Source of the DNA: Drosophila pseudoobscura
Lineage: Eukaryota > Arthropoda > Insecta > Diptera > Drosophilidae
Direction: 5' to 3'
Length of the DNA: 64,000 nt
NCBI RefSeq assembly: GCF_009870125.1
Contig: NC_046683.1
Coordinates: forward strand, 13,835,001-13,899,000
Shown here: piece after piece, positions 1-8,729 of the stretch
Layout: each line of letters begins with the position of its first letter
How positions within the stretch are numbered: position 1 is the first letter of the stretch
The notes under the pieces: generated by a model
Seen by the model: only the letters and a program-made list of their open reading frames with translations
Database searches by the model: none
Told to the model about the DNA's origin: nothing
Program-made: the position numbers and the translations under genes

Positions 1-381
1 GCGGACACGTAAGCAGCAGCAGCAAGCGGGGGCGCAGGCGCAGACGATGGAGAGACGCTGGATGAGGTGCTGCTGCACCTGTGGCTCTCTTTCTGCTGAC
101 AGCTTTCTTTGATATGCAAATTATTGCCAATATTTCACTCTAACACAGAAAATAGCACACAAACCAGAACAGGCACGGAGACACGGAACAACAACTTGTT
201 CTGCAGGTGCTTTTGCCCTGCTGGCGGATGATTCGTTTGCCGCGCTGTCACTGCACCAAAACTCCAAAATCACATGCCACAAAATGACTGAAAGCCCGAG
301 GAGCAAAACATATTATCCACAAACAATAATTGTTGTACTATATATTAATAATTTACACATATACACATTCAAAACACAAAC
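1..381 (-). other. Presumed 5' UTR / first exon of a gene running off the left edge
   Basis: The core-promoter copy at 382-496 points leftward, so the bases to its left should be transcribed on the minus strand. I see no convincing start codon or conserved protein here. The one 61-codon minus-strand reading (121-306) has no recognisable domain. The leftmost ~90 bases are CAG/GC-rich, as fly 5' UTRs often are. The identity of the gene cannot be seen from this window. This is an inference from the promoter module only. Confidence 0.3.
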
Positions 382-496
382 TACGCGAACGCAACCAGTG
401 TGGCCGCGGAATTATCGTTAAAATATACCGTCCGAACCTCGGAAATATACCGAAACATACCGTCTCATTTAAAAAATATACCGTAAAAATACTGAC
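382..496 (-). promoter_or_regulatory. Core promoter module, copy B (Motif-1-like, degenerate DRE)
   Basis: Read on the minus strand, this stretch aligns without gaps to 18598-18712, the promoter of Exportin-6; I count 94 identical positions out of 115. It carries CGGCCACACTG (396-406), one base from the known Drosophila core-promoter Motif 1 (YGGTCACACTR). It also has several GGTATATTT-type words, resembling Ohler motif 6, and a DRE-like site with one change (TAACGATA, near 411-420). Such promoters drive housekeeping genes with dispersed start sites. Weaker similarity continues to about 592. It would serve a minus-strand gene beyond the left edge. Confidence 0.55.
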
Positions 497-856
497 GATT
501 TCAAGTTCGATTTTACATATTCCTCGTTTTTGATCTTCCGTGGTATATTACTAGCTATATAGCATAATTAGGCATGCCCAGAACATTTTATACGACTGAC
601 GAATCAATTCTATACTTGAGTGACAAGTTTTTACTCCTTGCTTTTATTGTATTTTACCTAAACAGGGTTTAAACAAAAAAGTTCAACAAAAAAAACAGTC
701 GCAATGTTGCTGGTATTTGAAGACATGATGCGTGTATAGGCATTTGTATACCCTATTTCGTTAATTTTATATGAAGACCTTTTCTAAAATTGATATTCTT
801 TAGACATATTCAAGTACATTAGTATCTTGTGTATATTTATTTCGATCCTGATACCT

Positions 857-1040
857 ACGGAGCCTTGGATGACAAATTTGAATTGTTTTAATAATTCAAA
901 TATATATCGGTATTTATTTGAATAGGGTATGAATCGGTAATAACCGGTTGACAACAATGAATACCGGCAACATTAATTGTCATACCCTAAGGAAAAGGAT
1001 GTTATAGAATTGAGAAAATGTTTTTCATCCAAGGCTCCAA
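857..1040. repeat. Nested inverted repeats in AT-rich DNA
   Basis: A 14-bp arm GGAGCCTTGGATGA (858-871) is repeated exactly in reverse complement at 1025-1038. Inside it a second pair, TAGGGTATGA (about 926-935) and TCATACCCTA (about 980-989), faces itself. The rest of the interval does not pair well. It could be a remnant of a small foldback or MITE-like element, or a chance stem. No coding potential is seen. Confidence 0.35.
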
Positions 1041-1614
1041 AATCGTTATTCAATCAAAATCAAAAATAATTTTGTAGTTTTTTTAGTTTTATTAAGGTGA
1101 GAAGATAAAACCTAATTAATAAAGTCCTTTATTAACTCAGTTCAACTCTTGCATGTGTATAGTGGTCCCGGGAACGGTAGCTTTCGATTCTATTGATTCT
1201 AATAAGTGTTAGAACATTTACATATGTATAAGTGCAATACAACCTGACTATTCGATTGACCGAGTCCTGGGAACCTTAGAAATATTTTTCCACCGAACAT
1301 CGCTGCTAGTCCAGGTGAGCAAAAATTACAAATTCTTTGTATTAGAGCCCCTTCTTGTTGGGCGGCCACTTATTCGTTCTCCCCTTCTCTACTGCAACAG
1401 ATAGAAAATAAAATACCGTCACACTCAAAAGGTAGGTTGCCAAAGGTAAGTGCCTGGCAGCGTAGCAAATTCAATGTTGGGCCCATCACTGGAGTGCCGA
1501 GTCCCGTGGAGGAGAAGGAACAGTCGCAATCGAAGGACCTAGACTGCATAGCCTATGCAGAACCACGTCACCAGTCTGAAAAATATTTACTCACAAGTGT
1601 AAACGGCAAAAGAG

Positions 1615-1860
1615 GTTGCCGATTACATTTTCAAGTCACCCGTATAAAAGGCGAAAGGTTGTTGTTTTTCAGTGCAGTCATAATGTTCATAGCTATGGAG
1701 CTGCTTCTATGGCGCGATCTTCTAAAGCCCCATCCTTCGTCTTCATCCGCGGAGCTTTCGCTTGTACGGATAAGTGGGTTCGAAATACCATTGCAGGCCC
1801 TTGCTACTGCTGGTTCATATTGTCCTTCAGTATATAAATATTTATCTATTGAGATATTGA
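1615..1860 (+). repeat. Inverted duplicate, left copy
   Basis: This stretch is similar to the reverse complement of 2330-2570, at roughly 70% by eye with short gaps. Shared blocks include the TTTTTCAGT word near 1665, AAAGCCCCAT near 1716, TTTCGCTTG near 1756, AAATACCATTG near 1781, and TCAGTATATAAAT running into TTGAGATATT at 1825-1858. The copies are too diverged to be a young transposon. No transposase or terminal repeat was identified. A 188-codon open stretch (1437-2003) crosses it, but its reading frame is not preserved in the other copy. Confidence 0.6.
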
Positions 1861-2329
1861 GTGTCTGTCACAGCCCTACTCAGAATGTTCTCCATTCTTA
1901 TATGCTTTCTCTTTTTCGAAGTAAGTATGGAAGAGTTTTCAGCTTATTCAGACCAATACTTTTTGTGTTCTTGCAGTTCCCCACCCAAATGGATTGCATT
2001 TAAATGTGCATCTACATATGTATGTCTGTGCATATTTATCATGACTTCGATTATGTGGATCACTGTCATGCTATTTAATTCATCTAAGAAATCACTGAAT
2101 CGGAAACACATGTATCATAATTTTCTGATTTTTTAGACCAGCACTACGAATAGTTCTTTGCCTATTACTCAACCCGCCTGGTACTTCTGCAAGCGTCCTG
2201 TGAAAGGAACTGACTAGAGGCCGTTGGGATAGCGTGCCCTGAGGGCCTTCATAGACGTCAGGACCCGTAGTGGCCTTCAGTATGTAGATTGTTCGAACGG
2301 CCAACAGCTACTTAAACAACTTGAGAGCT

Positions 2330-2570
2330 GACTGAATATCTCAATATATAAATAATACATACTGAAGGCCAATATGCACCAGCGATAGCCAGGGCCAGCG
2401 ATGGTATTTAGACGCTACATATCCGTGCAAGCGAAAGAATCGCAGATGGAGACAAAGTATGGGGCTTTCCAAGAATCAATAAAGAAGCTCCTTAACTGTG
2501 AACATCTTGACTGAAAAACGGCACATTTTTTCCTTTAATTCGGGCTGACTGGGTTAGAATCGGCCAATAT
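2330..2570 (-). repeat. Inverted duplicate, right copy
   Basis: This is the partner of 1615-1860 in the opposite orientation, separated by about 470 bp. On the minus strand it runs from a CCGATTCTAACC block through TTTTTCAGTC and AAAGCCCCAT to ATATTGAGATATT. The pair could fold into a long imperfect hairpin. It may be two old insertions of one dispersed element or a local inverted duplication. Confidence 0.6.
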
Positions 2571-2809
2571 AATATGCATATGACGACAGGTGTTGTTGTT
2601 CTGGATGTTCTTGGCAAATTCTAAATTTGTACGGCCAATTGCAACCAAAGAAGATTGAGAAAGAGGAACAGCAGTTTTGAGCCTTTTAAATTTATATATT
2701 TACATATGACGAATTCTTAATCAGCATTAAGAGCCATTTCACTTACCTAAGAGAAGTGTCATCAATCAAAAAGAGGGGACGCGAGCTTTAAACAGGCTCA
2801 CTTCAGATA

Positions 2810-2995
2810 CGGAACATTAAGCTCGAAACCCTAGGCGGGGATCTGCGCCCTCGACGCGCTGTACGCCGTCAAGCAGGATATGAAGATGCAATAGCTGATG
2901 CCCCAGACCGATGCAGAGGATCGCCTCATGAAAAATCTGAACCACAATCTCAAACCTCAAACCTTTGAACCCACTCGACGACTTTTTTTGTTTAC
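2810..2995 (+). pseudogene. Decayed coding fragment, family not recognised
   Basis: In an AT-rich background this GC-richer island reads as protein with breaks. One frame gives NIKLETLGG, then a one-base frame change gives ALDALYAVKQDMKMQ, an in-frame TAG, and LMPQTDAEDRLMKNLNHNLK. The codon-like base composition and amphipathic charge pattern suggest a former exon or retrocopy. I do not recognise the parent gene. No intact start codon or splice pattern is visible. It could also be chance. Confidence 0.3.
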
Positions 2996-3473
2996 GCGAT
3001 GCATTATCGGTATATTTCTGCGATAGGCGCCATTGCCATGCACAGTGTATGTTATCTGTTAATCGATAGGCAGAGCGCACTTTTGTTGACCATTTAAAAT
3101 GAGCCCTTGCGTTGGTGAGCCTTCTAAGTGTTTAATTTTCTAATTTCTGGCTTATACAATCTATTAACAAATATTCCAAAAACGAACAAACTAGCCAAAA
3201 ATAGGTTGCAATTGTGTATCATTAATTAGAAATGAGAATGATACGCCTAAGACTAATTAATATACGAGTATGTACATATATATGTTTTGTATGTACTTTA
3301 AAACGTGTCGTATCAAAAATTAGTACAATACAATACGATTATGTTAAGGCAAATTTTGAAAAAGTGCATTCTCATTCAAATGGTATCAGACATTTGGTTT
3401 TCCTTGCATCATAAAGTAGTGCTTTTGCGCTTACACTAAGTCCTAACAGGGATATAGGATACACGTTCTCTGT

Positions 3474-3492
3474 TGGTGTGTGTGTGTGTGTG
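3474..3492. repeat. (TG)n microsatellite
   Basis: An uninterrupted TG dinucleotide tract lies in the non-coding stretch between the decayed fragment and the coiled-coil gene, which reads on the minus strand. The 3000-3827 stretch otherwise holds only AT-rich sequence and the probable 3' UTR of that gene. Confidence 0.85.
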
Positions 3493-3827
3493 TTTTCCGT
3501 GTATATAAAGTAGAGGATCTGTTTCTGTTTCTGTTCCGAGTCTAAATGCTTGGTGTTGCTTCTGATATCAATATCTAGTATCCAGTGCCCCCATCACTCA
3601 GTTGATTGCATTTGATTGGTGGTCGGTAGTGTCCCACTCCCTCCACCAGATTTGACACATTTCTTTCAGCAGTTTGCTTTGCTTTGGGATTGGGTTGGGG
3701 CTTTGTTTGAGGTTTTGTTTGGGGTTAGCTAACTAGCAGCTGGGCAATCAATAAAACCCATGGAATATTCATAAATGGCCCAGGCCACAACCCCAACCCT
3801 TAGCCCCAGTCCTAGTGGGTCCCCCGC

Positions 3828-4307
3828 CTACTGTTCATTGGCCGCTCCGATGGCGGGGAGTTCGGTGGTGGTGTTGGTGCGCGGCTGCTGGCGCTGTTTC
3901 TTTTGCTTCTGCTCCTGGGAGGTGGCAATCCGCTTCTTGAGCATCTGGAACGTCTGCTGCATGCTGCGCATCTGAAAGCGTATCGAGGTGCTGACGTCAC
4001 GCTGCAGCTGCTGCACCTCCTGGATGTCTTTGCGCAGATTTTGGTACTCGTTCTTCACCTCGGTCATGGACTCGAGCAGTTCCATCACCTCCATCTCGTC
4101 CATCTGCTCCATCGTGGTCTGCTCCAGGCTGCGCTCCACCGCGTGTAGCTTGTGGGCCATCGTGTACAGCTGGGAGCCAGCATTGGCCACCTGCAGTGGG
4201 ATTTTCGTTTCACACATCCTGTATCTATAGATATCTGCGGGAATATGGAATGTACATACCGATTTTTCCAGGGCGCTAATATCCTGGTAGCCCGTGGCGG
4301 TCTCCAT
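3828..4307 (-). CDS. Small coiled-coil protein, function unknown
   Basis: Two coding exons on the minus strand: 4307-4260 and 4190-3828. They are joined by a 69-bp intron (donor GTATGT, acceptor CACTGCAG) in phase 0. The product is 136 residues; 159 if the intron, which is in frame and stop-free, is retained. Residues ~17-110 are rich in E, Q, M and L in a heptad-like pattern with no membrane segment, so a helical coiled coil is likely. The C-terminus is basic and glutamine-rich (QEQKQKKQRQQ) and then disordered. The start ATG is at 4307, with the short N-terminus METATGYQDISALEKS. I do not recognise the family. Subunits of tethering, kinetochore or BORC/BLOC-like complexes look like this, but that is only a guess from shape. 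It is divergent to Mmsdh with about 1.6 kb between start codons. Confidence 0.7.
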   Translation of the reverse strand: METATGYQDISALEKSVCTFHIPADIYRYRMCETKIPLQVANAGSQLYTMAHKLHAVERSLEQTTMEQMDEMEVMELLESMTEVKNEYQNLRKDIQEVQQLQRDVSTSIRFQMRSMQQTFQMLKKRIATSQEQKQKKQRQQPRTNTTTELPAIGAANEQ

Positions 4308-5971
4308 CTTTGCTGGTATCCGTCCCGTCCCCTAGCACTGCTGTGGCATCTCAATGTGGCAACAAAAAGGCTCGTTAGCTGCGCAAAATAATAGGTTTTC
4401 TATCAGGCGCCTGGCGGGAGCGCGCTCGCCTGCTGCTGAGTTGGTGGCATCCGAGCGAAAAAGCGAATCCTGTGGGGCACTCGGCTATTTATACGCTCGG
4501 GCCCCACACACACACACACACACTCATGCTCCACATGTTGGGGAGTCCTGCTCTCTTCCGAATCCGCGCTGATGTCGGGTGTCCTGTGAATGGCGGCAAC
4601 ACTGGCCAATAGCGAAAGTAGTTTTAATTATGTTGACCAGGAAGCGGAAGTCCAGGCGCAACTTTGTTTGCCTTGGCGAAAGGTGGAAAGCGGAAAATGA
4701 AAAGGAAAAGCAACAGCACGAGCTTCCTGGCTTGTGAATTGTGTTGCTGTTTTTCACAGGAATTTTAATGTGGGTTAAATGATTTGCGCCTAAAAGAAAG
4801 CAATCCTATTTTTTCTTTTTTATTGGTAATCGAATTTATTGAAGAGCTTTTGGGATTTTTTAGTGCTTAAGTCAACGCCAGATGATTTTGTTTTGTTTAC
4901 CGTTAGTTATGTTTACAGTCTTAATTTTGTCTTTTTTTTTTAATTTCCCATTTTCTGCGATTGGTATTTTCTTTGCAAAAATGTTTATTTTAATCAAATA
5001 TACTACATATGTTCATAAGTATTTCTGATTTTTAATTTTAATCTATGCTGATTTCACCCACAGTTGAACTGCCTGACACGTGCCATAGTCTGCACACTAA
5101 ATTAGAATACATACATAGTATGCTTATACATACATATGTACTTGTAGTTGTGATCATGTTATAAATACCAATTGTTGTTTGTGACGAACAGAATATTGGA
5201 TGCTCTCTCATTTCTCGAACAACACTTAATTTTCCCCTTGGCTGTCATCCCTTTGAAGATTGGGCTTCCCTAAAAGCTCTTTTTTTCACAATTAAATTTA
5301 TCAACTAAAAATATGTTTTTCCTTAATTTTGATAACCATAAAGGGAAATTATTATTCAAATGGTCTTTATATTCTCTTATAGTATCATAAGGTATCCAAC
5401 ATTTCGAGTAAGTTAATGCTTCTCAAAGGTAGGGCAACCTGAAAAAGACAAACATCGCAAAAACAAACTCACACATGCACATGCCTATTCCGTCATATGC
5501 ACACACACACATACAAGACAATGAAAGCTCGAGCCCCCAACGAATAACAAAAACAATAACAACAGCCGCTCCGCCAGGTTCTTGAGCCATATGTAGGTGT
5601 CTACGTGTGTGCGCCCGCTATCGTTAAACACATTGTGAGGCGGCCCCTCCGACCCCACCCCGAGCGGTAGCTCGCCATCAGCAAACCACCATCCAGTTTG
5701 ACAGTCTTTTCGGCGGTCTGACGGCCTGCCCCTGTCCAGTCCCGCTGCCACAGCCCCTCAGCCACTGCTCGTATATCAACAATCACACCATACACACGCT
5801 CGGGCCCCTTCGACTTGGCACAGCCTCATAGCAATTGCTTTCAGTTCTAGTGGAACCACCGTTTGGACAGCACACGATCTCCATCTCGATCCAGAAACCT
5901 CTGACTGAGAAGCGGCCCGTTTTCGTTCACTCCTGCCCATATCCACCCACATCTCTGTCTCTCCAACCAGG
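4308..5971. other. Divergent intergenic region with (CA)n tract
   Basis: This separates the minus-strand coiled-coil gene from plus-strand Mmsdh. It contains a CA dinucleotide tract (4505-4523), a word GCGGCAACACTGG near 4591 resembling common fly housekeeping promoter motifs, an AT-rich block (4790-5400) without apparent genes, and a CT-rich leader just before the Mmsdh start codon. No TATA box is convincing on either side. Open stretches on both strands are short and lack domains. Confidence 0.5.
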
Positions 5972-8191
5972 ATGGCCTTCCTGCGTGCAATCGGTGCTGA
6001 GGTAAGAGGGGGAAATGATTTCATTATCGATAAGCGCCAGTTGTAGCAGCACTGCATTCGTTTACATGCAGAAGTACTCACATGCATATGCAAGAGTGCA
6101 ACAGCCATTCTGGTGAACGACTGACCTGCCACTCTCACTTTATAGCTCTGTGTGCCATTGCGAGTATGTGTATGTGTGCGTGTGTGTGTGTGTGGCCGTG
6201 AAAAAGAAATGCCAATTGACAACACATGTTACGTAATGCCGCTGCTGTTCAGCAACAGACGGCCAACAGAGCGGAGAAGATAGCAACGATCGAAAAATGC
6301 AAAAACAATTAGCAGGGAAAGAATTAGCAGAACATTTGAAATGTTATAAAATACAATAAAACGCGATAAGCCGCGTATTTGGCGAACAATTCCATTCACA
6401 TCGCTTGTGGCATTTAATTGCTCGAAAAGCCATAAAAACGCATGTCTGCCGCCAGATGTGGGCCCACTGATAAGCGTAGGCGTGGCACGGCAACCCCCAT
6501 GCCCATGCTATCAGGTTATCGAGCCGAGCAGAAATCCCCTCCCCACGGTACAAGTTGAGGTTAGGATTGCAATCCGTTTCGGAAATTCTGATAAAAATCA
6601 AGTTCTGGCAAATGAATCCGCTCTGAGACTATAGTATATGCTCATATTCCCTTTGCAGGCCCGCTACCTGACACAGCGCGCCTACTCCTCGGCCGCGCCC
6701 ACCACCAAGCTGTTCATCGATGGAAAATTCGTAGAGTCCAAAACGAAGGAATGGATCGATGTGCACGATCCGGCCACAAACAAGGTGGTGACGCGTGTGC
6801 CGAAGGCCACACAGGATGAGATGCAAACGGCGCTGGAGTCGAACAAGAAGGCATTCCGGTCGTGGAGCAACCAGTCGATCCTGACCCGTCAGGCGGTCAT
6901 GTTTAAGCTGCAGGCTTTGATCAAGGAAAACATGGGCGAGCTAGCCAAGAACATCACCAAGGAGCAGGGCAAGACCCTGGCCGATGCTGAGGGCGATGTT
7001 CTGCGCGGACTCCAGGTGGTGGAGCACTGCTGCAGCATTCCCTCCCTGCAGATGGGCGAGACGGTGGCCAATGTGGCACGCGACATGGATACATACTCGC
7101 TGGTGATGCCTTTGGGTGTTACCGCCGGCATTGCTCCCTTCAACTTCCCCGCCATGATTCCTCTGTGGATGTTCCCCGTGGCCATCACCACCGGCAACAC
7201 GATGCTGCTAAAGCCCTCTGAGCGAGTGCCGGGAGCCACCATGCTTCTGATGGAGCTGCTCAACGAGGCCGGCTGCCCACCGGGCGTGGTCAACGTGATT
7301 CACGGCCAGCACGATGCAGTCAACTTCATCTGCGATGCCCCCGCCATCAAGGCCGTTTCCTTTGTGGGCTCCGACCAGGCCGGCAAGTACATCTACGAGC
7401 GCGCTGGCAAGAACGGCAAGCGTGTGCAGAGCAACATGGGCGCCAAGAACCACGGCGTGATCCTGTCCGATGCCAACAAGGAGAACACCCTGAACCAATT
7501 GGCGGGCGCCGCCTTTGGTGCTGCTGGTCAGCGCTGCATGGCTCTGTCCACGGCTGTGTTTGTGGGCGATGCCCAGGGCTGGATTCCCGATCTGGTGGAG
7601 CGTGCCCAGAAGCTGAAGGTGAATGCCGGCCATGTGCCCGGCACCGATGTGGGACCCGTTATCAGTGCCGCTAGTCGCCAGCGCATTAATGACCTCATCG
7701 AATCCGGAGTGAAGGAGGGCGCCAAGCTCATCCTCGACGGGCGCAAGATCAGCGTACCCGGCTTTGAGGATGGCTACTTTGTGGGACCCACCATCCTGAG
7801 CGATGTCACCCCCAGCATGAAGTGCTACACTGAGGAGATCTTTGGCCCCGTCCTGGTGATCCTCAAGGCCGACAATCTGGACGATGCCATCGACATTGTG
7901 AACGCCAATCCCTATGGCAACGGTACCGCCGTCTTCACCACCAACGGTGCGGCTGCCCGTAAGTTTGTCAACGAGATCGATGCCGGCCAGGTCGGTGTCA
8001 ACGTCCCTATTCCCGTGCCCCTGCCCATGTTCTCCTTCACCGGCACACGTGGCTCCTTCCGCGGCGACCATCACTTCTACGGCAAACAGGGCATCAAGTT
8101 CTACACCCAGACCAAGACCGTCACCCAGTTGTGGCGCGAGACCGACGTGAACCACACCCAGGCAGCCGTGGCCATGCCCACGATGAAGTAG
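5972..8191 (+). CDS. CG17896: Methylmalonate-semialdehyde dehydrogenase (ALDH6A1 type), mitochondrial
   Basis: Two exons: 5972-6001 ([10 protein letters not shown]) and 6659-8191, phase 0, giving 520 residues. The enzyme oxidatively decarboxylates methylmalonate and malonate semialdehydes to propionyl- and acetyl-CoA in valine and pyrimidine catabolism, in the mitochondrial matrix. The N-terminus is arginine-bearing and non-acidic ([17 protein letters not shown]), as expected for an import signal. The ALDH fold is complete: the cofactor-binding stretch around [13 protein letters not shown], and the catalytic cysteine in [11 protein letters not shown] at about residue 303. These match ALDH6A1 closely, and the length is near the human 535. 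The 657-bp first intron contains a TG tract (6171-6193) and no other gene. Using the in-frame ATG at 6638 instead would start inside the intron and lose the presequence. A poly(A) signal follows at 8365. The symbol is the D. melanogaster name from memory. Confidence 0.95.
6171..6193. repeat. (TG)n microsatellite in Mmsdh intron 1
   Basis: A nearly pure TG tract lies inside the 657-bp intron 6002-6658. The rest of that intron shows no gene or conserved RNA that I can recognise. Confidence 0.8.
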
Positions 8192-8364
8192 GACGGACGA
8201 TGATTGAGAGGAGGACGAGGCGTAACTGTTCCACGTATTGAATTTCTAGATATATGCACAGGACGTATATAGAACCTAGATACAAAGAAATTATTGCATT
8301 TATTTTTGTGCCTGTTTATTTAGGTTTAAGATGAAAATATAGTAAAGGAAATTAATGTGAAAAC

Positions 8365-8370
8365 AATAAA
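8365..8370 (+). terminator. Poly(A) signal of Mmsdh
   Basis: AATAAA lies 174 bases past the Mmsdh stop, before the convergent ABC transporter gene. The remaining 360 bases to that gene's stop codon contain a short direct repeat (ATCTAATCTGACACC-like, twice near 8665-8700) and nothing else evident. Confidence 0.65.
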
Positions 8371-8729
8371 AAATTTTAAAAACTTAACGATAACATAACC
8401 AATAACCAATCCACCCATACCACTGTGCCGGACTGCCGCGCTTTCCATCACTGGTTTTCGTTCCATTTTCCAGCACTGCTGCGCACCTGAATTAAAGGAA
8501 TATCCGATAGAATTTAAAAGGCATCTTATTTAACATGGTCATTCTGAATTTTACTAGCTTAAATAAAACATTGGTATATTTGAACACATAGCCCACCGAG
8601 TCTTGAGTGCGCCAAGAGCCAACCGAGAGCGCCAGCCACCAGCCAGCCATGTGGCGCGGCCACTCATCTAATCTGACACCATCTTATCTAATCCGACACC
8701 CCCAAAAGTGTTTAAAATCGTCGATCCAA

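Noticed and set aside
1437-2003. 188-codon plus-strand frame as an intact gene
   Set aside because: It lacks an ATG at its head and runs through a repeat arm whose inverted copy does not keep the frame. Only the first ~55 codons look protein-like.
7208-8155. 315-codon open frame on the minus strand
   Set aside because: It is antisense to the Mmsdh exon, where strong codon bias leaves the opposite frame free of stops. No domain.
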